Shown: in pieces, positions 1 through 5,263 of the stretch
How positions within the stretch are numbered: the first letter of the stretch is position 1
How the letters are laid out: each line of letters starts with the position of its first letter
Assembly: GCA_003135035.1 (NCBI GenBank)
Contig: PLDE01000226.1
Span: 2,309-7,571 of the forward strand
Length of the DNA stretch: 5,263 nt
Direction of reading: 5' to 3'
Origin: Candidatus Dormiibacterota bacterium
Lineage (GTDB): Bacteria; Chloroflexota; Dormibacteria; Aeolococcales; Bog-877
The notes under the pieces: generated by a model
Seen by the model: only the letters and a program-made list of their open reading frames with translations
What the model was told of the DNA's origin: nothing
Databases searched by the model: none
Position numbers and translations under genes: made by a program

Positions 1-45
1 GCGGCCCAACCTTTGGGTGTTCGAAGGTCAAGGGAAGGGGCCGCC

Positions 46-245
46 ATGTCCAATGATGACCCGACCTTCCGCCACCGTGTGCGGCTATTCGCCAGAGCGG
101 TGAAATTGGGGTTGAAGGGGCTAGAGATCCGTCGAACGGCGCTCCCCAGGAGGTGATGTGCCACCCCCCTTTCGAACGCTTCGCTTATCCGCTCATCGTG
201 GGCTTGGCCCTGGCGGACGCCCTAGCTCTCCCGGTGTGGCGGAGA
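46..245 (+). pseudogene. Possible degraded IS481-type transposase N-terminal remnant
   Basis: An ATG at 46, preceded by a purine-rich ribosome-binding-like run (GGGAAGGGG, 32-40), opens a 36-codon frame ending in TGA at 154-156. Its start, MSNDDPTFRHRVRLFARAVK, resembles from memory the N-terminus of an IS481-type DDE transposase group that begins D-D-P-x-F-R-H-R-V-R-L-F-A and leads into a helix-turn-helix. Shortly downstream, in another frame (about 191-217), the plus strand reads AHRGLGPGG, like the family's A-H-P-G-x-G-P-R-R segment. One base further on (219-245) a third frame reads ALALPVWRR, like its E-L-A-R-P-x-W-G-G segment. The order is collinear, but the spacing is about 100 bases short and the frames shift twice, which suggests a decayed, internally deleted fragment. 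The catalytic DDE region is not present. Alternatives are a genuine 36-residue peptide or chance. The family match is recollection, not a search result. Confidence 0.3.
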
Positions 246-624
246 CGGCCGGCCTTGGCCCACTGCCGATGCCGTAAAGGAAAAGTGGCGGATAGCGCAC
301 GGTATTCGCCGCCGCCGGGGGCGGTAGGGGAGCATGCGACGGCCAGTCAGTAAGAAGTTTGCCCAACCAGGAGCTCCGCAGGACGCGCCCTCAAAAGTCC
401 GCGGCAACGGCGTGCCCGTCGCAGCCGCATGATGACCCTGCTTGCACCGCGCCGCGCCTCTGGCTACCGCTCGCGCAAACGTGACCGCGATTGGACCGGA
501 CGATAGGCCAAGCTGCTCCACCCACGCTCGTGCTCCTTCTCGGCAGTGGTCCGCGGACTTGCTCGTACTGGCGCTGCGTCCTGGCTTGCTCCCTCACGAG
601 GTAGCCCTCGACTTTCCACCCCAG
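246..624. other. Region without a supported gene, downstream of the GH15 gene
   Basis: I find no convincing gene, RNA or repeat here. Open frames on both strands have Arg/Pro/Ala/Cys-rich translations typical of antisense or random reading of GC-rich DNA. The clearest local structure is a perfect 5-bp GC hairpin at 312-324 (CCGCC, loop GGG, GGCGG). No T-run follows it on either strand, so it does not look like an intrinsic terminator. The region follows the end of the GH15 gene and adjoins the possible transposase remnant, so it may be decayed insertion-sequence DNA. That is inference only. Confidence 0.4.
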
Positions 625-2412
625 TCAGAGGGTCTCGCGTGAGTCGGCCAACCGCGCGGCCGACTCCAGCAGAAGCGCGTGAACGAATGCCTGGGGAACG
701 TTACCCCGAAGCTGCCGTTGGCGCACGTCGAACTCCTCCGTCAGCAGTCCGGGCGGACCGCACGATGCCCGGGTGCGCTCGAACCAGGCGATAGCCTCGG
801 TTAGTCGGCCTTGCTGGTGAGTTCCCAGGGCCATGATGAAGCCGCACAGGAGGAAGGCCCCCTCGGCATCCTCTAACGGTCGTTCATCCTGGCGGAACCG
901 GTAGACGTAGCCGTCGCGGACCAGTTCGCTCTCGACCGCGGCCAGCGTGGCCCGGCTTCTCGGATCGTCGCTTGGCACTCCTCCTCGGATGCTGGCCAGC
1001 AACAGGGCGACGTCGACTCGCTGGTCGCCGGGTGAGCGCTGCCAGCGCCCACTCTCGTGCATGCAGTTTGAGGCAGTATCGGCCAGGATCGTATCAGCCA
1101 GGCCGCTCCACCCCGCCGCCTGGGATGCAGACGTCTGGGCGGCCATGGCTCGGAGACCCGCCACGCAGATGAGTCGAGAGTGCGCCCAATGCTGGTTGTC
1201 GATCTCCCAGATTCCCGCGTCGGGTTCATGCCAGCGGGCCTGGATCGCTCCCACTGCGGCCTCGACGGCTCCCCAGTGCCCGCCTTCGAGATGATCATGG
1301 CGGGCGGCGGCGGCAAAGAGCAGCAGGATTTCGCCCAGCGCGTCCAGCTGAAACTGGTGGTTGACCCAGTTGCCCACGGTGACGGCCCCACCAGGATAGC
1401 CGGATAGATTTTCGAGTCGACGTTCGTCCGGCACAGGGCCGCCGTCGGTCCGGTAGGCGGGTTTCAACTGTGGTCCATCAGCCAGGATCCGTTCTGAGAT
1501 GAAGGTGACCGCATCGTCGAGCAGAGGGTGCGGCTGGGAGACAGCGACCGCCTGGCCCGCGTAACACTGATCACGGATCCAGGCGTAACGGTAGTCGTAG
1601 TTGCGTCCCGCTCCAATGCGCTCTGGAAGCGACATGGTGGCGGCCGCGACCATGCCCCCGCCAGCGCTGGTGAGGCCCCGCAACACCGCGTAGGCATGCC
1701 GAGAATCTCGCACCCCCAGCGTCTCCCCCATCTTGGGAACGGTTCTGGCCCACGATGCCTCGGTAGCTTCCCAGGCGGACCCTGGCTCGGTGGGCCGGTC
1801 GGTCCATGCCCGCGGAGAGACTTCCAAGACCAGATCGTGGTGGTCGCCCTCAGCAAGCACCAGGTCGGCCACTAAAGCTCCGCCTTTCATCCGTCGGCAC
1901 TTCGCACCACCCGACCACCGGAGGTTCAGTGGTCCACTGCGAGCGGTCCAGATCCCATCATGTCGCTGCAGATCAACCATGCCCTTCCGGCCGAATTCAG
2001 CCCGGGGATCGAGCACTATCCGCACGTGGGCCGCCCCCTTGACGGCAAGGACTCGGCGAAGGACCACCGCGGTGTCAGGATCCGCTGGCAGAGCCAGGGC
2101 CTCGCGGCACTCGATGATCGCTGTCGTGGTCACCCACCTGTCATGCCAGATGAGGGATCCATCCTCATAGTAGCCACCCCAGACGAATCGGTTCTCGGCG
2201 GGGGTGATGGCATAAAGTCCGCGGCCACCAATGAGAGTCGAAAAAACCGCATCCGAGTCCCAGCCTGGCGCACACATCCAGGCGAAGTCGCCACGGGGTC
2301 CGACCAAGACTCCCCGCTCCCCGTCCGCTAGGAGAGCGTACTCCCGCAGCACCCGAGGCGGGAACTCGGCGGCGAGGTCCTGTGCGGCGACTGTCACTGG
2401 CGCACGCTTCAA
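625..2412 (-). CDS. Glycoside hydrolase family 15 protein (glucoamylase/trehalase-like)
   Basis: This is a 595-residue protein with the GH15 two-domain plan. The N-terminal trehalase-like beta domain (about 20-200) shows the R-E-Y-A-L-L-A-D and W-M-C-A-P-G-W-D-S segments. The alpha/alpha-barrel catalytic domain (about 235-590) shows RNYDYRYAWIRD at 270-281, GNWVNHQFQLDALGE at 347-361, EPDAGIWEI at 396-404, with Glu403 the likely general acid, and GLLTEEFD at 555-562, with Glu559/Glu560 containing the likely general base. GNVPQAFVHALLL follows at 570-582. The family inverts the anomeric centre while releasing glucose from alpha-glucosides; relatives include glucoamylases, isomaltose/dextran-type enzymes and actinobacterial or archaeal trehalases, so the substrate is left open. 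No signal peptide is seen, so it is probably cytoplasmic. The assigned start is TTG (2412) without a clear ribosome-binding site; a GTG at residue 6 (2397) is an alternative, and a stop (2419-2421) limits extension. Length is normal and the gene is intact. It lies 371 bp after ndh. Confidence 0.93.
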   Translation of the reverse strand: MKRAPVTVAAQDLAAEFPPRVLREYALLADGERGVLVGPRGDFAWMCAPGWDSDAVFSTLIGGRGLYAITPAENRFVWGGYYEDGSLIWHDRWVTTTAIIECREALALPADPDTAVVLRRVLAVKGAAHVRIVLDPRAEFGRKGMVDLQRHDGIWTARSGPLNLRWSGGAKCRRMKGGALVADLVLAEGDHHDLVLEVSPRAWTDRPTEPGSAWEATEASWARTVPKMGETLGVRDSRHAYAVLRGLTSAGGGMVAAATMSLPERIGAGRNYDYRYAWIRDQCYAGQAVAVSQPHPLLDDAVTFISERILADGPQLKPAYRTDGGPVPDERRLENLSGYPGGAVTVGNWVNHQFQLDALGEILLLFAAAARHDHLEGGHWGAVEAAVGAIQARWHEPDAGIWEIDNQHWAHSRLICVAGLRAMAAQTSASQAAGWSGLADTILADTASNCMHESGRWQRSPGDQRVDVALLLASIRGGVPSDDPRSRATLAAVESELVRDGYVYRFRQDERPLEDAEGAFLLCGFIMALGTHQQGRLTEAIAWFERTRASCGPPGLLTEEFDVRQRQLRGNVPQAFVHALLLESAARLADSRETL

Positions 2413-2621
2413 GGTAGTTTAGGATGTAGAAACGCGCCACCGTCACGTATGGTCTTGAGTGCTACGACACAGTTGCACGCCCCGCTCCCAGTGCTTCGAG
2501 TGACCGCGGAGACGAGCTGGCGATTGGTCACGAGGTGCGGCGGTGAGCCCAACTGCGCCGAGCGCTTCGCCTCAGGAGCGACGGCAACGCGGGGTATCTT
2601 CAACTTCGGCCTCTTCTTGCT

Positions 2622-2651
2622 AATTTAGTGATGAGCTAACCACGGACGCAA
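2622..2651 (-). promoter_or_regulatory. Candidate sigma70-type promoter for the GH15 gene
   Basis: On the minus strand TTGCGT (2651-2646) and TAAATT (2627-2622) are separated by 18 bases, in the only AT-rich patch of the spacer. They match the -35 and -10 consensus at three and four of six positions. Transcription would begin near 2615, leaving a leader of about 200 bases before the GH15 start. The match is weak and chance is not excluded. Confidence 0.22.
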
Positions 2652-2783
2652 TTGAATTCGCAGACGACCACCATGCGAGAGATCGGCTTGGCCTGCTTCT
2701 GCGTTAGTCCCCGTGGCGATTGCGTCGGTTGCCTCCGGTGACACGGCGATTCTCCGCCCCGATCGTCCAGTCTCGTCTCGCAT
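2625..2783 (-). other. Doubtful 52-codon ORF abutting the NDH-2 stop
   Basis: ATG (2783-2781) directly follows the TGA of the NDH-2 gene in the same frame and reads 52 codons to TAA (2627-2625). A GAGG lies five bases before the ATG, inside the end of the NDH-2 gene, so reinitiation is mechanically possible. The product starts MRDETGRSGRRIAVSPEA, is hydrophilic, has no membrane segment or motif I recognise, and lacks the strong G/C bias at third codon positions of the neighbouring genes. It is more likely untranslated, and is recorded because of its position. Confidence 0.15.
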
Positions 2784-4352
2784 TCAGTCCTCAGCACTTG
2801 ACTTGTCCCCAGTGAGCACGTGACGCAGTCGCAGGGCTCGTCCCCGCAGTGCGGCTATTCCCTTCTGCCGTGTGGGTTTCGGCCGAAGTCCTGGGTAATC
2901 CTGCGACCACCAGGCCAATGCCGCAACTCTGCCCCATCGGTGCGTGTTCGCCACGTTCACCGATGGTAGGTCGGCTTTGGCGAAGGCGACAGACCTCACG
3001 GGTTCGGCTCGGGTGTCCGGTCGACGGGCCCCGGTCTCAGAGGACGTAGGCTCCACGGTTGGGCGAGTGATGAGACGAACCGGACGGTCAGTGAAGACCA
3101 AGCCTGAGACCCAGTCGAACATAACCGTGGCCTTGGTCTGCCAGCTGTTGGCTCGGGCGAGATGCACCGCCAACCAGGCCAGCCAACCAGACAGACCGGT
3201 CAGATGCACCCGGCCAATCTGAGCGACGGCGTCACCCCGCCCGAGGACGGCCATCGTTCCCAGGTCCCGGTAATGGAAAGTAGAGACCGTCCCGCCGCTC
3301 GACAGGGCCAGCACCGAGCGGGCCGCGTGGCGCCCAGACTGGATCGCTACCTGGGCCAGCATGGGCAATGCTCCGCTGCGTCCTGGGATTTCGGCACTGT
3401 CGCCGACAACGAAGACTTCGGGGTGGCGCTCAACTTGGAGGGTTGCCCCGACCATGACCCGACCGCGGGTCCCGGTGGCGGGAAAGCAATCTGCCAAGGG
3501 GTTGGCTCGCACCCCGGCCGCCCAGACCACCGTAGCGGACGCAAGGCGGCGGCCGTCCTTGAGTACGAGACCGTCCTTGTCCACTTCGGCGACCAGAGCG
3601 GTGGACTCGATCTGAACCCCTCTGGCCCGAAGGGCACGATGGGCCTTGTCCTGCAGGTCCGGCGCAAAGGACGTGAGTAGGGCGGTAGAACCCTCGACTA
3701 GAACGACTCTAGGCTCCGCGCCAGAGATCACCGCGAAGTCTCGTGCCACCAGCTCGTGGACGAGTACCGAGAGGGCAGCCGAAAACTCCACCCCGGTTGG
3801 TCCACCGCCGACCACAGCAAAGGTGAGCAGTCGGGATCTCTCGACCGAATCAGTGACCCAGACGGCCGCTTCGAAACAGGAGAGAATGTGGTTCCTTAGC
3901 TCCTGGGCCGCATCGAGCTGGTTGAGTGAGAAGGTCTTGGTTGCGATGTCGGCATTCTGGAAGTAGTCGTTGACCGCCCCCGTGGCGACGATGAGGTAGT
4001 CGTAGTCGATCGAGCCGTGGTCGCTCTCCACCCGATGCAGGCGGAAGTTGAATCCGCTCACCTGGGCGAGACGGAACTCCACGTCGCGCAGTCCCCGAAT
4101 GAGAGGCCGAACCGGGTGAGCGGCACCGGTGGGCTCGAGAAGAGCGGTCGCCACCTGGTAGAGAAACGGAGTGAAGACGTGGTAGTTGTGCTGATCCACT
4201 AAGGTCACGTCGACCCGAGACGACTGGCCGTGCCGACCGGCCAGTGCCTTCACGGCCGCCAGCCCGGCAAAGCCCGCCCCCACCACGACGACGCGGACAG
4301 CGGATTGCGGGGGGCGCGTCGCCGGCGCGCTCATCTCTACAGCGGTGGTCAT
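2784..4352 (-). CDS. ndh: Type II NADH:quinone oxidoreductase (NDH-2), FAD-dependent
   Basis: This is a 522-residue single-subunit, non-proton-pumping NADH dehydrogenase that passes electrons from NADH through FAD to membrane quinone. The FAD fold starts with VVVVGAGFAGL (21-31), with Asp53 at the end of the second strand. The NDH-2 hallmark HNYHVFTPFLYQVATALLEP follows at 55-74, then VATG at 122-125. The NAD fold is VVGGGPTGVEF (180-190), with conserved Glu189, and Glu220 at the second strand end favours NADH over NADPH. VVWAAGV (275-281), VFVVGDSA (313-320) and AQVAIQSG (333-340) complete the flavin/quinone region. Trp-rich helices at about 387-420 should anchor it to the inner membrane face. 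An extra tail of about 90 residues (431-522) exceeds the usual length of about 400-470 and contains a Trp-rich patch near 472-490. The ATG lies two bases after the upstream stop, with GGGG eight bases before it, so translation is probably coupled to the molybdoenzyme gene. A different quinone-linked flavoprotein is less likely. Confidence 0.92.
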   Translation of the reverse strand: MTTAVEMSAPATRPPQSAVRVVVVGAGFAGLAAVKALAGRHGQSSRVDVTLVDQHNYHVFTPFLYQVATALLEPTGAAHPVRPLIRGLRDVEFRLAQVSGFNFRLHRVESDHGSIDYDYLIVATGAVNDYFQNADIATKTFSLNQLDAAQELRNHILSCFEAAVWVTDSVERSRLLTFAVVGGGPTGVEFSAALSVLVHELVARDFAVISGAEPRVVLVEGSTALLTSFAPDLQDKAHRALRARGVQIESTALVAEVDKDGLVLKDGRRLASATVVWAAGVRANPLADCFPATGTRGRVMVGATLQVERHPEVFVVGDSAEIPGRSGALPMLAQVAIQSGRHAARSVLALSSGGTVSTFHYRDLGTMAVLGRGDAVAQIGRVHLTGLSGWLAWLAVHLARANSWQTKATVMFDWVSGLVFTDRPVRLITRPTVEPTSSETGARRPDTRAEPVRSVAFAKADLPSVNVANTHRWGRVAALAWWSQDYPGLRPKPTRQKGIAALRGRALRLRHVLTGDKSSAED

Positions 4353-4366
4353 GGCTAGATCCCCGC
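4353..4366 (-). promoter_or_regulatory. Ribosome-binding site and coupling junction for the NDH-2 gene
   Basis: On the minus strand the junction reads GCGGGGATCTAGCC followed by ATG. TAG ends the molybdoenzyme gene, two bases intervene, and ATG starts the NDH-2 gene. The GGGGA run eight bases before the ATG is a modest Shine-Dalgarno sequence lying within the upstream coding region. The tight spacing supports one transcript and translational coupling, and it fixes this ATG over the later in-frame ATG at residue 7. Confidence 0.55.
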
Positions 4367-5263
4367 TGCGTTGGCGTAGTACTGCTGGTCCTCACGCCAG
4401 CCCCCCTGCCCTTGGCCAATGGTATCCACGTCCACCACCAGTTCGATCGCCCTGATCCACTTCACCATCTTGAAGCCCAGCTGGGTCTCAATCCGAAGGC
4501 GCACCGGCGCCCCATGCTCAACTGGCAAGGGCTGGCCATTCATCTCTGTGGCCAGAATGGTCTGGGGTCTGTAAGCGAGATAGAGCGGGATCGTTCCGTA
4601 AAAGTAACCGTGCCTTCCCTCGCCTTCAGTGATCGCCTTGTCGTCGAATGCGTAGAAGACGACGTGGCGTGCCTCGGGCTGCACCCCCACTGCTTCCAAA
4701 AGCCTGCCAAGCGGTAGCCCGCCCCACTGGGCGATCGCCGACCAGCCCTGGATGCAGTTGTGCTTAGCGATGTGAGAGTCAGTACCCAGGGCACGCAACT
4801 GGTCGAGGGAGAAGCTCATCGGATGCTCGACCAGTCCTGACACCTCCAAGTGGTAGTTGGCGAAGTCACCGGCCACCAACTCCGCATAGTCGTCGCCGGG
4901 TGGTGGATATCCGTTGACGCGGTGGTAACTGGAGATGTCAGCCCAGCTGTAGTTCTGGCGGGAAGTGAGGACACGCGACAGGAACCGCTCGACCGGGTTG
5001 ACCATGATTCCAAGCAGACGCTGAGTGCGACGCGGGTACGAAAGGGAGAACGAGGTGGCAAATGCGCTGATCAGAAGGACCCCGAGCAGGCCCGCAAATC
5101 CAATCGCCAGAGCTTCCGGCTGCCCGTGATAGGGGGCGGACTCGATGTGTCCAAGCACCATTACGGTCCACAGGTTTGGCAAACTGTTTATGATGACCAT
5201 GACCGTGTGCACCACAATGAAACCGACAAAGGCGCCCATCCCCAGGAAGTGCAGGCTCCGGGC
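4355..5263 (-). CDS. Cytochrome b561-linked molybdopterin oxidoreductase (sulfite-oxidase fold), 5' end missing
   Basis: The frame is open to the window edge, so the N-terminus is missing and 302 residues are visible, numbered here from the edge; the Met at 5239 is internal. Residues 4-28 match the last helix of the bacterial cytochrome b561 / Ni-hydrogenase b-subunit family. Its His5-x13-His19 pair has heme-ligand spacing like that of hydrogenase subunit HyaC. A second membrane helix follows (about 51-72), then an Arg-rich linker (78-102). The sulfite-oxidase-type molybdopterin domain spans about 115-285. KHNCIQGWS (168-175) supplies the molybdenum-ligand Cys170, and GAPVRLRIETQLGFKMVKW (251-269) is the family's C-terminal cofactor-binding segment. 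The end, GQGGWREDQQYY, also fits membrane-linked members of the family. Electrons should move between quinone, heme b and the Mo centre. The substrate and the direction of reaction are unknown. The gene is followed at once by the NDH-2 gene. Recognition of the domain is firm; function is not. Confidence 0.92.
   Translation of the reverse strand, partial: ARSLHFLGMGAFVGFIVVHTVMVIINSLPNLWTVMVLGHIESAPYHGQPEALAIGFAGLLGVLLISAFATSFSLSYPRRTQRLLGIMVNPVERFLSRVLTSRQNYSWADISSYHRVNGYPPPGDDYAELVAGDFANYHLEVSGLVEHPMSFSLDQLRALGTDSHIAKHNCIQGWSAIAQWGGLPLGRLLEAVGVQPEARHVVFYAFDDKAITEGEGRHGYFYGTIPLYLAYRPQTILATEMNGQPLPVEHGAPVRLRIETQLGFKMVKWIRAIELVVDVDTIGQGQGGWREDQQYYANAAGI

Larger units (their letters stand above)
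2413..2783. other. Intergenic region between the NDH-2 and GH15 genes
   Basis: This 371-bp spacer separates two minus-strand genes and has no recognisable gene. Two short minus-strand frames are present. One has 52 codons (2783-2625) and its ATG directly follows the NDH-2 stop. The other has 64 codons (2603-2409), starts with TTG six bases after AAGAGG, and its TGA overlaps the TTG of the GH15 gene. Neither product resembles a family I know. The part around 2620-2660 is clearly more AT-rich than its surroundings and holds the best promoter candidate. No hairpin with a T-run was found after the NDH-2 gene, so an intrinsic terminator is not supported and read-through into the GH15 gene remains possible. 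Confidence 0.5.

Noticed and set aside
15..30. TTCGAA within 1-30 as a tRNA T-loop
   Set aside because: The flanking bases do not form a T-stem and no acceptor or anticodon arm is present.
148..160. AGGAGGTGAT as part of the 16S rRNA 3' end on the opposite strand
   Set aside because: The identity stops after ten bases and no other rRNA sequence is nearby.
312..324. GC-rich 5-bp hairpin as a transcription terminator
   Set aside because: No T-run follows on either strand and it lies about 300 bases past the GH15 stop.
222..521. Minus-strand 99-codon frame
   Set aside because: The translation is Arg/Pro/Cys-rich with no domain or hydrophobic pattern. Long random frames are expected at this GC content.
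391..597. Minus-strand 68-codon frame starting with GTG 27 bases after the GH15 stop, with GAGGG seven bases upstream
   Set aside because: The position and ribosome-binding site are attractive, but the translation is Arg/Gly/Ser/Cys-rich without any recognisable pattern and overlaps other equally poor frames.
2165..2446. Minus-strand 93-codon frame crossing the GH15 start, as evidence of a frameshifted longer GH15 N-terminus
   Set aside because: The GH15 N-terminal domain is complete in its own frame from about residue 20, so no extension is needed; the other frame has no domain character.
2711..2760. CCGTG...CACGG and GGCG...CGCC inverted repeats as a terminator after the NDH-2 gene
   Set aside because: Stems are only 4-5 bp with long or bulged loops, and there is no T-run on the minus strand.
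79..2860. 12-base exact repeat GTGCGGCTATTC near 79 and near 2849
   Set aside because: About one repeat of this length is expected by chance in a window of this size, and the flanks do not match.

Overview
The window looks like chromosomal DNA of a high-GC bacterium, most likely an actinobacterium or a close relative. The basis is the GC-rich codon use, a TTG start, and the kinds of proteins encoded: a GH15 hydrolase with a trehalase-like N-terminal domain, a type II NADH dehydrogenase, and a cytochrome b561/sulfite-oxidase-fold molybdoenzyme. This assignment is inferred from protein character only. All three confident genes lie on the minus strand.

Layout, in minus-strand transcription order. 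(1) 5263-4355: the C-terminal part of a membrane molybdopterin oxidoreductase, cut by the window edge. It keeps the end of a b561-type membrane domain with a His-x13-His pair, one further membrane helix, and a complete sulfite-oxidase-fold domain with the molybdenum-ligand Cys. (2) 4352-2784: a type II NADH:quinone oxidoreductase (NDH-2) starting two bases after the stop of gene 1, so the pair is almost certainly one operon. It carries an unusual C-terminal extension. (3) 2783-2413: a 371-bp spacer with no convincing gene, holding a weak promoter candidate and two doubtful small ORFs. (4) 2412-625: a glycoside hydrolase family 15 protein (glucoamylase/trehalase-like) with both catalytic regions recognisable. 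(5) 624-1: a stretch without an intact gene. Its left part (about 46-245, plus strand) resembles fragments of an IS481-type transposase N-terminal region broken by frameshifts and a deletion; the rest is unassigned.

How the genes may work together: NDH-2 feeds electrons from NADH into the quinone pool. The b561 domain of gene 1 would exchange electrons between quinone and the Mo domain, so genes 1 and 2 can be read as one small redox module. Its substrate cannot be told from sequence. The GH15 enzyme acts on alpha-glucosides (trehalose, maltodextrins or isomalto-type sugars), and its link to the redox pair is positional only. No CRISPR array, tRNA, rRNA or intact mobile element was found. I see no clearly novel defence or mobile system; the points most worth checking are the Mo/NDH-2 coupling and the topology of the Mo domain.
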